Part shown: piece by piece, positions 8,238-16,900 of the stretch
Layout: every line of letters starts with the position of its first letter
Position numbering within the stretch: the stretch's first letter is position 1
Source: Vallitalea maricola
GTDB lineage: Bacteria; Bacillota; Clostridia; Lachnospirales; Vallitaleaceae
Assembly: GCF_036985595.1 (NCBI RefSeq)
Contig: NZ_BTPU01000093.1
Span: 1-22,268 of the forward strand
DNA length: 22,268 nucleotides
Direction of reading: 5' to 3'
Made by a program: the position numbers and the translations under genes
The notes under the pieces: model-generated
Database searches by the model: none
Seen by the model: only the letters and a program-made list of their open reading frames with translations
Told to the model about the DNA's origin: nothing

Positions 8238-8486
8238 ATGAGTAGAAATGAAATATTAGAAATTGTAAAAGAGAATGTTATAGAAGTACTTCCTGATTTA
8301 GAAGAGCATGTATTCAAAGATGATGATAAATTAGTTGATCTAGGAGCTAATTCTATAGACCGTGCAGAAATAGTTATGATGACAATGGAATCTCTATCCC
8401 TGCAAATTCCAAGAGTAGAACTTTCAGGGGTAAAAAATATTGGAGAGCTAGTTGATACATTCTATAAAAAACTTAATGAAAACTAG
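8238..8486 (+). CDS. acpK: Stand-alone acyl carrier protein of the beta-branching cassette (AcpK-like)
   Basis: A single ACP of 82 residues. Ser39 in DLGANSIDR is the phosphopantetheine site; this LGANSID form, and the hydrophobic helix after it, are typical of donor ACPs in HMG-synthase cassettes such as AcpK of the bacillaene cluster. It would carry malonyl, then acetyl, for the HMG synthase. I chose the ATG at 8238, seven bases after GAGGAG; in-frame GTG 8223 and ATG 8232 are badly placed for that site. It precedes the first HMG synthase. No second free-standing donor ACP is visible in the window although there are two HMG synthases. Confidence 0.88.
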   Translation: MSRNEILEIVKENVIEVLPDLEEHVFKDDDKLVDLGANSIDRAEIVMMTMESLSLQIPRVELSGVKNIGELVDTFYKKLNEN

Positions 8487-8520
8487 GCATTAGGAATTAA
8501 TTAAAGATGTTTATTTAGAG

Positions 8521-8532
8521 TTATGTACATAA
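8521..8532. repeat. Perfect 12-bp palindrome before HMG synthase 1
   Basis: TTATGTACATAA is its own reverse complement and sits just before the ribosome binding site at 8535-8542. It may be chance in AT-rich DNA. Confidence 0.2.
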
Positions 8533-8548
8533 TTGAAGGAGATATAAT

Positions 8549-9802
8549 ATGGTTTCTGTAGGAATTGAATCAATGAATGTTTTTGGCGGAATAACATATC
8601 TAGATGTAATTGAACTGGGAAAATACCGAGATATAGATACCTCTACATTTAAAAAATTACTTATTAAAGAAAAGACAGTACCTCTTCCTTGTGAAGATCC
8701 TGTCACTAATGGAGTTAATGCAGCTAAACCATTGGTGGATACCATGTCACAGGCAGATAAAGATAGGATAGAATTATTGATTACTTGCTCAGAATCAGGA
8801 ATAGACTTTGGAAAATCAATGAGTACATATATTCATTATTATTTAGGGTTAAATCGTAACTGCCGTTTATTTGAAATGAAAAATGCATGTTATTCTGGTA
8901 CTGCTGGACTTCAGATGGCTGTTAATTTCATACTATCACAGGTTTCTCCGGGTGCAAAGGCACTGGTTATAATAACTGATACATCTAGGTTTATGGTAGA
9001 AGATGGCGGTAAAAATCTAAACATGGATTGGGAGTTTTTTGAACCAACCTCTGGAGCAGGTGCAGCAGCAATCTTGGTAAGTGAAACACCTCAAGTATTT
9101 CAAATAGATGTAGGAGCTAATGGATATTATGGTTACGAGGTTATGGATACATGTCGTCCAACTCCTGATGGTGAAGCTGGTGATGCTGACTTAGGTTTAA
9201 TGTCATATCTAGATTGTTGTGAGCAATCATTCTTAAAATATAAGGAAAGAGTTGTAGATGCAGATTATCATGATACATTTGGGTATCTTGCCTGTCATAC
9301 ACCTTTTGGAGGAATGGTGAAGACAGCACACAAAACAATGATGAGAAAGTTGTATAGAGCGAAAACTCCTGAAATAGAAGGAGATTTTAAACAACGTGTA
9401 GAACCAGGACTTAAGTATTGTCAAAAAGTTGGTAATATAATGGGAGCTTCTATATTTATGGCTTTAGCAAGCATCATTGATAATGGACAATTTGATATTC
9501 CAAAAAGGATTGGCTGTTTTTCATATGGTTCTGGGTGTTGTTCAGAATTCTACAGCGGAGTAGTCACGAAACAAGGTCAAGAAAGACTACTACGTTTTAA
9601 TATAGAGCAGAAATTAGACAATCGTTATAAATTATCTATGGGTGAATATGAGAAATTATTGGTGTACAGCAGTAAAGTGAAATTTGGAGTAAGAAATATT
9701 AAAGTAGACTTTGATTTATTCCCTAATATAACGGATTTTTGCCAAGGAAAACTTATATTAGATGAGATTAAAGAATTTCATAGGGAATATAAATGGGTCT
9801 AA
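8549..9802 (+). CDS. pksG: Polyketide beta-branching HMG-CoA synthase-like enzyme, copy 1
   Basis: Condenses the acetyl group of the donor ACP with a beta-keto chain on the PKS to make an HMG-like intermediate, the committed step of beta-branching. The catalytic set known from this family is complete at the usual spacing: Glu82 in CSESGIDFG, Cys114 in NACYSGTAG and His250 in ACHTPFGG. The 417 residues match family length. AAGGAG precedes the ATG at 8549. It is one of two such genes here, with the decarboxylating KS between them. Differences from copy 2 near the active site include ACH against VFH before His250, NAC against GAC at Cys114 and the 141-160 stretch. Function as an HMG synthase is secure; which acyl group it takes is unknown. 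Confidence 0.93.
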   Translation: MVSVGIESMNVFGGITYLDVIELGKYRDIDTSTFKKLLIKEKTVPLPCEDPVTNGVNAAKPLVDTMSQADKDRIELLITCSESGIDFGKSMSTYIHYYLGLNRNCRLFEMKNACYSGTAGLQMAVNFILSQVSPGAKALVIITDTSRFMVEDGGKNLNMDWEFFEPTSGAGAAAILVSETPQVFQIDVGANGYYGYEVMDTCRPTPDGEAGDADLGLMSYLDCCEQSFLKYKERVVDADYHDTFGYLACHTPFGGMVKTAHKTMMRKLYRAKTPEIEGDFKQRVEPGLKYCQKVGNIMGASIFMALASIIDNGQFDIPKRIGCFSYGSGCCSEFYSGVVTKQGQERLLRFNIEQKLDNRYKLSMGEYEKLLVYSSKVKFGVRNIKVDFDLFPNITDFCQGKLILDEIKEFHREYKWV

Positions 9803-9840
9803 AAAATTGGGTATTGTATTAAAAGCAGGAGGATTAATGG

Positions 9841-11079
9841 ATGTATACTATTGAAAATCATAATAAAGAAGACATTGTTATTACTGGATGTGGTGTGACT
9901 TCTGCTGGCTCACAAGGGAAAAAACAATTTACATCAGTATTGTTGAATGGCAAGAATAATTTTGGAGTAATGGCAAGACCTGGAAGACAGAAAGATAGTT
10001 CTTATATAGGAGCAGAGATACCGTCCTTAGTTTATCCAGAGCATATATCAAAAAAAACTATAAGAACGGCTTCTTTTTCTGGTAAAGCTGCAATGGTGAC
10101 CATTGATGAGGCTTGGAATGAAGCAAAATTGAACTTAGTGGATTCTGAAAGGATAGGACTTATTATAGGAGGCTCTAATTTTCAACAGAGAGAATTAATG
10201 ACTAAGTATGAAAAATATTACGGCAATACTTATTTTATACCACCAACTTATGCATTATCTTATATGGATAGTGATGTATGTGGATTTTGTACAGAACAGT
10301 ATGGGATAAATGGGTTAGCATATACAGTAGGAGGGGCTTCTGCTAGTGGACAAGTAGCAATTCTTCAGGCAATACAAGCTGTTCAATCTGGACAAGTTGA
10401 CGTTTGTATTGCTTTAGGAGCCTTGATGGACTTATCTTATTTGGAATGTCAGGCATTTCGTTCTTTAGGAGCAATGGGAACAGAGCTTTATAAAGAAGAA
10501 CCTGAAAGATCCAGCCGACCATTTGACAGGGATAGGGATGGTTTTATTTTTGGTGAGAGTTGTGGAGCAGTAGTGATTGAAAAATTAAACACTGCTATAG
10601 AGCGTCATCTAAAGCCATACGCTTCAATTACTGGATGGTCTATGGTAATAGATGGGAATAGAAATCCTAATCCTTCCTATGATGGTGAAGTTAGAGCAAT
10701 AAAAGAAGCATTACAAAAAGCTGATTTAGAACCAGGAGCAATTGATTATATTAATCCTCATGGGACAGGTTCTATCATAGGAGATGAAACAGAAATCAGG
10801 GCAATTCATGCTTGCAAGCTTAACCATGCTTTTATTAATGCAACTAAATCTGTTATTGGACATGGGTTAAGTGCAGCTGGTACTGTTGAAGTTATCGCTA
10901 CATTGATGCAGATGAAAGAAGGCAGGCTTCATCCGACTAGAAACTTAGAAAACCCCATAGATTCAACTTTAAACTGGGTCAGACAGGAATCTATACCACA
11001 TTGTATACAAAATGCAATAAATATTAGTATAGGATTCGGAGGCGTTAACACTGCACTATGTTTACAAAGGATACAATAA
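9841..11079 (+). CDS. pksF: Decarboxylating ketosynthase-like enzyme of the beta-branching cassette (Cys to Ser)
   Basis: A free-standing KS of 412 residues with the condensing-enzyme fold. The usual active Cys is replaced: Ser167 in GGASASG. His307 in PHGTG and His341 in VIGHG, with Lys336, are kept. This Cys-to-Ser change with both His retained is the known signature of the KS-like enzymes that decarboxylate malonyl-ACP to acetyl-ACP without condensing. Its product would feed the HMG synthases on either side of it. AGGAGG at 9827-9832 supports the ATG at 9841; an ATG four bases earlier is out of frame and closes at once. The gene lies between HMG synthase copies 1 and 2, an order unlike the acpK-pksF-pksG order of Bacillus. 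Confidence 0.93.
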   Translation: MYTIENHNKEDIVITGCGVTSAGSQGKKQFTSVLLNGKNNFGVMARPGRQKDSSYIGAEIPSLVYPEHISKKTIRTASFSGKAAMVTIDEAWNEAKLNLVDSERIGLIIGGSNFQQRELMTKYEKYYGNTYFIPPTYALSYMDSDVCGFCTEQYGINGLAYTVGGASASGQVAILQAIQAVQSGQVDVCIALGALMDLSYLECQAFRSLGAMGTELYKEEPERSSRPFDRDRDGFIFGESCGAVVIEKLNTAIERHLKPYASITGWSMVIDGNRNPNPSYDGEVRAIKEALQKADLEPGAIDYINPHGTGSIIGDETEIRAIHACKLNHAFINATKSVIGHGLSAAGTVEVIATLMQMKEGRLHPTRNLENPIDSTLNWVRQESIPHCIQNAINISIGFGGVNTALCLQRIQ

Positions 11080-11104
11080 TAATAGTACAAGGAGGACAAA
11101 TAAA

Positions 11105-12364
11105 ATGCTTAGTGTTGGAATAGAAGCAATAAATGTATTTGGTGGTACAACATATTTAGATGTAATGAATTTAGCCAAATACCGTAATCTAGATATTCCT
11201 AGATTAGAAAATTTATTAATGAAAGAGAAAACAGTGGCTCTTCCTTATGAAGACCCTGTGACGTTTGGGGTAAATGCTGCAAAACCAATAATAGATTCCC
11301 TTACTGAAGAAGAGAAAAACAGTATAGAACTTTTAATTACTTGTACAGAATCAGGTATAGATTTCGGGAAATCAATGAGTACATATATACATGAGTATCT
11401 AGGATTAAATCGTAATTGTCGTATGTTTGAATTAAAAGGAGCTTGTTATTCTGGTACTGCTGGATTTCAGATGGCAGTTAATTTTATTTTATCTCAAGTA
11501 TCTCCTGGGGCAAAGGCTTTAGTAATTGCTTCAGATATATCTAGATTCATGGTAGCACCGGGAGGAGAAGCATTAACTGAGGACTGGTCTTTCGCAGAAC
11601 CAAGTTCTGGTGCAGGTGCAGCGGCTATATTAGTTAGTGATAATCCTCATGTATTTCAGGTAGATGTTGGCGCTAATGGATATTATGGTTATGAGGTTAT
11701 GGATACATGCAGACCTATACCAGATAGTGAAGCAGGTGATGCAGATATCTCATTGTTATCTTATCTAGACTGCTGTGAACAAGCGTTATTGGAGTATAAA
11801 AAGAGGGTAGCAGAAGTTGATTACAAAAGTACATTCCAATATCTTGTTTTCCACACACCTTTTGGAGGTATGGTGAAAGGTGCTCACCGTACTATGATGA
11901 GAAAAATGATGAAAGCAAAACAATCAGAGATCAATATAGATTTTGATGAACGTGTAATGCCAGGACTAACTTATTGTCAAAGGGTCGGGAATATAATGGG
12001 CGGAACTATATTTATGGCATTAGCAAGCACTATTGATAATGGCCAATTTGGTTCAAATAAAAGACTAGGATGCTTTTCATATGGTTCTGGATGTTGTTCA
12101 GAGTTCTACAGTGGAATTGTAACAAAAAAAGGTCAAGAATTACAACGTCGTTTTAAGATAAAGGAACAATTGGATAATCGTTATGAATTAACTATAGACG
12201 AATATGAAAGTCTATTGAAAGGAAGCAGTGCTGTAAAATTCGGTACTAGAAATACAAAACTGGATTTGAATATGATTCCAGGTGTAGTGAAAGCATCTCA
12301 AGGGAAAGAACGCTTATTTTTATCAGAGATAAAAGAATATCATAGAAAATATAGGTGGGTATAA
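11105..12364 (+). CDS. pksG: Polyketide beta-branching HMG-CoA synthase-like enzyme, copy 2
   Basis: Second HMG synthase of 419 residues with the same catalytic residues at the same numbers as copy 1: Glu82, Cys114, His250. A hand count gives 182 identical residues in the first 250, with no gaps, so the two come from a duplication but have diverged too far for an assembly artefact. Changes cluster at 31-40, 61-72, 141-160 and before His250. Both look active. Clusters with two HMG synthases are known (TaC and TaF of myxovirescin), where they take different acyl donors; whether that applies here cannot be read from sequence alone. AAGGAGG precedes the start. Its stop overlaps the next start as TAATG. 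Confidence 0.93.
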   Translation: MLSVGIEAINVFGGTTYLDVMNLAKYRNLDIPRLENLLMKEKTVALPYEDPVTFGVNAAKPIIDSLTEEEKNSIELLITCTESGIDFGKSMSTYIHEYLGLNRNCRMFELKGACYSGTAGFQMAVNFILSQVSPGAKALVIASDISRFMVAPGGEALTEDWSFAEPSSGAGAAAILVSDNPHVFQVDVGANGYYGYEVMDTCRPIPDSEAGDADISLLSYLDCCEQALLEYKKRVAEVDYKSTFQYLVFHTPFGGMVKGAHRTMMRKMMKAKQSEINIDFDERVMPGLTYCQRVGNIMGGTIFMALASTIDNGQFGSNKRLGCFSYGSGCCSEFYSGIVTKKGQELQRRFKIKEQLDNRYELTIDEYESLLKGSSAVKFGTRNTKLDLNMIPGVVKASQGKERLFLSEIKEYHRKYRWV

Positions 12365-13128
12365 TGAATTATAAAACTATTATACCAGAATACAAAAACA
12401 ATGTTTGCTATATACAAATAAATAGACCTGAGGCTAACAATAGCATCAATGATATTCTTATAGAAGAATGTACAAGAGTTCTTGACCTGTGTGACGAAAA
12501 TATCAAGATTGTAGTGATTAAAGGATTAGAAGATGTATTTTGTCTTGGAGCAGATTTTAATGAAATTCATGCCAATATATCAAAAGGCAATTATAGTAAT
12601 CAAAGTCCAGAACCACTATATAATCTTTGGTTAAAATTAGCTACTGGACCTTATATAACTATAGCTTATGTAAGAGGGAAGGCAAATGCAGGAGGAGTAG
12701 GGTTTGTCGCAGCTTGTGATATGGTGATTGCAGACGAGACTGCACAGTTTGGTCTCTCAGAATTACTATTTGGATTGTTTCCAGCATGTGTTCTACCTTT
12801 TTTGATTCGTAAAATTGGATTCCAAAAAGCTCATTACATGACATTGATGACAAAACCAATAAGTGTTAGTCAGGCTCATTCGTTGGGGTTAGTTGATGTA
12901 TATGACAAAAGAAGCGAATCACTGCTTCAGAAGCATTTATTACGCCTGAAATGTATATCAAAAACTGCAATAATAAAATATAAGAGATATGTTAACTCAT
13001 TGAATGATATTCTAACTAAGTCAAAATCATTAGCAGTAGAAGCTAACGAAGAAATATTTTCTGATAGAGATAATATCAATGGAATTTTTAGATATGTTGA
13101 TGAAGGAAAATTCCCATGGGAAAATTAA
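12364..13128 (+). CDS. pksH: Enoyl-CoA hydratase-family dehydratase ECH1 (PksH-like)
   Basis: Crotonase-fold enzyme that dehydrates the HMG-like intermediate to a glutaconyl-type thioester in beta-branching. The 254-residue protein shows the two oxyanion-hole segments, FCLGADF (about 59-65) and ANAGGVG (about 107-113), followed by FGLSELLFGLFPACVLPFL, a stretch strongly typical of the PksH group. I chose the ATG at 12364, which overlaps the HMG synthase stop (TAATG) and has AGGTGGG just before it; an in-frame GTG at 12355 is less likely. Coupled translation with HMG synthase 2 is likely. Followed by ECH2 16 bases later. Confidence 0.92.
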   Translation: MNYKTIIPEYKNNVCYIQINRPEANNSINDILIEECTRVLDLCDENIKIVVIKGLEDVFCLGADFNEIHANISKGNYSNQSPEPLYNLWLKLATGPYITIAYVRGKANAGGVGFVAACDMVIADETAQFGLSELLFGLFPACVLPFLIRKIGFQKAHYMTLMTKPISVSQAHSLGLVDVYDKRSESLLQKHLLRLKCISKTAIIKYKRYVNSLNDILTKSKSLAVEANEEIFSDRDNINGIFRYVDEGKFPWEN

Positions 13129-13144
13129 TAGAAAGGGGCATATT

Positions 13145-13894
13145 ATGACAGAATCAGTAGTTACCATAGAAGAAATTGAATCAGATATAGTTAAGGTAAC
13201 AATGCAGGATCGAGTAAATAAGAATACTTTTTCAGATGAATTAGTTTCTGGTGTTAAGAAGGCATTTAAAATGATTGATTCCAATTCAGAATATAAGGTT
13301 GTTATTCTGACTGGATATGATAATTATTTTTCTTCAGGTGGTACAAAGGAAGGTTTATTAGCAATATATGAAGGAAAACAGAAGTTCACTAAACTAGACA
13401 TTTATAATCTTCCATTGGATTGCAGAATTCCTGTTATATCCGCTATGCAGGGGCATGGAATCGGCGGTGGATTTATTATGGGACTATTTGCTGATTTTGT
13501 TATTTTAAGCAGAGAAAGTGTATATACAGCTAATTTCATGAAATATGGATTTACACCTGGAACAGGTGCTACATATATCTTAGAAAAAAAATTAGGAATT
13601 AGTTTAGCAGAGGAAATGTTGTTAAGTGCAAATAATTATCGTGGAGCAGAACTTGAGAAAAAAGGAATAACTTTTCCAGTACTTCCACGTGCTGATGTTG
13701 GAGATTATGCTCTTGAATTAGCTAGACAGGTAGCCGAGAAGCCTAGATTGTCGTTAATTACTCTAAAAGATCATTTAGTTAGAAAAATGAGAAAAGAATT
13801 ACCAGAAGTTATCCAGCAGGAAGTAATAATGCATGAAAAGACATTTTTCCAAGAAGAGGTAAAAGAACGGATAAATGAACTATTCGGAAAGTAA
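13145..13894 (+). CDS. pksI: Enoyl-CoA hydratase-family decarboxylase ECH2 (PksI-like)
   Basis: Crotonase-fold decarboxylase that acts after ECH1, removing CO2 to leave the alkylated enoyl (beta-methyl or exocyclic) product. The 249-residue protein has SSGGTK with Lys68, GHGIGGGF (about 103-110) and YTANFMKYGFTPGTGATYI, a run very typical of PksI. A C-terminal His230 (MHEKTF) may match the histidine used by CurF-type decarboxylases, tentatively. I chose the ATG at 13145, since GAAAGGGG lies just before it; an in-frame ATG at 13079 lies inside the ECH1 gene. It is the last gene of the cassette, 19 bases before the PKS. Confidence 0.92.
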   Translation: MTESVVTIEEIESDIVKVTMQDRVNKNTFSDELVSGVKKAFKMIDSNSEYKVVILTGYDNYFSSGGTKEGLLAIYEGKQKFTKLDIYNLPLDCRIPVISAMQGHGIGGGFIMGLFADFVILSRESVYTANFMKYGFTPGTGATYILEKKLGISLAEEMLLSANNYRGAELEKKGITFPVLPRADVGDYALELARQVAEKPRLSLITLKDHLVRKMRKELPEVIQQEVIMHEKTFFQEEVKERINELFGK

Positions 13895-13913
13895 GAGAAG
13901 GGAGGAGTAAATC

Positions 13914-16900
13914 ATGAATTCAAAAGACATTTTTTCAGCACTGAAATTAAAACAAATAACACCTGAAGAAGCTAAGATACAACTTGCTAAAATGATGGAA
14001 ACGTCTTCAAAAATAGATACAGAACTCCTTTCATCAGAAGAAACTAACAAAGATACAGAAACACTTTATGATGATGAAAAAATAGCTATTATTGGAATGG
14101 CAGGTAGATATCCCGATGCAAATGGATTAGATGAGTATTGGCAGAATCTAAGTAAAGGGAAAAACTGTGTACATGAAATTCCAAGTGACCGCTTTAATGT
14201 AGATGATTACTACGATTGGGATATGAATAAAAAAGGAAAAATGTATTGTAAATGGATGGGTTCATTAGATAACATTAAAAATTTCGACGCATCCTTTTTT
14301 AATATTTCCTCACAAGAAGCCAAGATGATGGATCCACAGCATCGTATATTTCTTCAGGAGGGATATAAAGCTTTTGAAAATGCAGGTTACAGCCGTCAGC
14401 TATTGGCAAATAGAAAATGCGGTGTATACCTTGGTATAGGTAATAGTGAATACACTAAGATATTATCTGAAAATGATGTAGAAGTTATTAATTCAACAGG
14501 CAACAACTCTGCTATTGCAGCGGCTCGTATAGCTTATTATCTTAATCTTAGAGGTCCAGCTATATCAATTGATACAGCTTGCTCTTCATCATTAGTAGCA
14601 ACTCATATAGCATGTCAATCATTATTGAATGGTGAAATTGATATGGCTTTGGTAGGTGGTGTAAGTTTATATTTAACACCTGATAGATATATTAGTATGT
14701 GTTCTGAAAAAATGTTATCTCCAGACGGTAAGTGTAAGGCATTTGATAATAATGCTAATGGTTTTGTGCCTGGTGAAGGTGTAGGAGCTTTAGTACTAAA
14801 AAGACTAAAAGATGCTCAAAGAGATAACGACTTCATACATGGTCTGATAATTGGGTCAGGTATTAATCAAAACGGTAATACAAATGGTATAACTGCTCCA
14901 TGCAAAAGCAGTCAGATAGAGCTGGAGAAGGATATATACAATAAATATAAAATAGATCCTGAGACCATAGGATATGCGGAGATGCATGGTACAGGAACCA
15001 AATTAGGGGACCTTATAGAATTAGATGCACTGAAAACAGTTTTTAGGCAAAGTACTAATCAAAAACAGTATTGTGCAATTGGTTCTGTGAAAAGCAACAT
15101 AGGTCATACTTCAGCAGTGTCTGGAACTGCAAGTCTTCAAAAAGTACTCCTTTGTTTGAAACATCAGACATTAGTTCCAACACTTAATTGTAAAGAAGCA
15201 AATGAACAATTCGACTTTGAAAACTCCCCTTTTTACATCAATAAAGATTTAAAATCATGGGTGCCCCATAAAAGTATGCCGCGAAGAGCTTGTGTAAGTT
15301 CACTAGGATTCAGTGGAAGTAATGCACATATTGTTTTAGAAGAATATAGGTCTAGATTAGGCATAGAATCAGATGAAGATAGTAGAGATATAAGAACATC
15401 AAAACTATTTGTTTTATCTGCCAAAAGCGATGCCCAACTTAAAGAATATGCTGAAAAAATGATAGATTTTATTGAGTCAACTAATAAACAGTTATCATTA
15501 GCAGATATGATATATACTTTGCAAGTAGGTAGAGAAGTAATGAACTGTAGATTGGCATATGTAACTGATTCAAAAGAATCTTTGATAAAAGTATTGAAGG
15601 ATTTTATTAACAACAAAATAGAAACTGATGTATTTACTAATATAATGAAAGAAGATAAAAATAATATAACTGATAACTGTAATTATGAAGAGAAGAAAGA
15701 GTTATATATACATAATAAGGATTTACAAGGATTAGCAAGATTATGGGTAGAAGGTATAGATGTAAATTGGAATAGGTTATATAAGGATGGAAAACCTCAT
15801 AAAATAAGCCTTCCAACGTATCCTTTTGCTAAAAAATATATTTGGGTTGATGGTGATAAGACTCCTAATAACGAAAATGATGCTAAAATTAATGATTTTG
15901 TAGTTTCTGAAGATAAACAAATTATAAAAGAAGTATATAGATACGATGAACCTTTTTTATACGACCATATGGTTGACCATGAGCCTGTACTTATTGGTAT
16001 GACTCACGCAAGTCTTGGTATAAATGAATTTTTCAATACATTTATCAGTGAAAATTGTGTGCATCTTCATAAACTTAATTTTATAAAGCCTATTGCAGTT
16101 AAGAAAGGTCAAGAAGTAGAAGTTGGTATCAACAGCATAAAAGGAGCAGAATCAATAGATTTTGAAGCAGTATTTCGATATAACTCAGCTGATAATTGGG
16201 ATTTGACTGCAACAGGAACTCTAAGAAAGACTTCTTTCAAAAAGAAAATAATAGATATAAATAGTTTAATCAGCACATTAAATGAAGTCGAACATTTTGA
16301 CAATATGTATACTGACAATCCAGTTATCAAACTTGGGGATACCTTCAAAAACATAACTAATGTTTACAGTGGACAAGACAAAGTTCTTGCCAAGGTATCC
16401 TTAGATAAGACTTCACGAAAAGAAAATCATACTTATGTTCTGAATCCTTTAATAATATATACTGGATTCCAAACAGTAATTCCTTTAGTAAAACAAGTAT
16501 TTCCGGAGGATGGGTTTTTACCATTTGGCATAAAAGAAATTTACTTTCAAAAGACTGAAGAATTAGAAGAGTTATGGGTATTTGTGAAATTACAACATTA
16601 TTCAGAAGAGATGATGGTTTTTGATACAGATATAATCAATAATCAGGGACAAATTACTGCAAGATTTGTAGGCTGTACTATTAAACGTATGAGGTATGCT
16701 GAAAAAACAGCTATAGTAAAAAAAGAAAAGGAATCAACAGAAATTAAAAGTTTACATAAATCTGAGAGTGTATTATACCCAAATATAAGATTAAGTAAAA
16801 TTCAAAATTACCTTATAAATAAACTATACAAAATTACTCATAGTAAAATAGATTCTAAGAGATTAGACATGAATTTAATGGATTTGGGTGTTGATTCTGT

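Noticed and set aside
9841..11079. Stand-alone KS as a dead or pseudogene KS because it lacks the active Cys
   Set aside because: Cys-to-Ser with both His kept is the known form of the beta-branching decarboxylase, and the frame is intact.
8549..12364. Second HMG synthase as an assembly duplication
   Set aside because: The copies differ at about a quarter of residues in the first 250 and have different flanks, so they are two real genes.
15233..15616. Minus-strand open frame of 127 codons inside the PKS
   Set aside because: It runs antisense to an intact PKS frame through the KS1 end and linker. It has no family features and is low-complexity Leu/Ser-rich, as shadows of AT-rich genes are.
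15915..16689. Frameshift or sequencing error as the reason for the odd DH-like domain
   Set aside because: The reading frame before and after stays the same, with good codon composition and a complete ACP following, so the substitutions look real.
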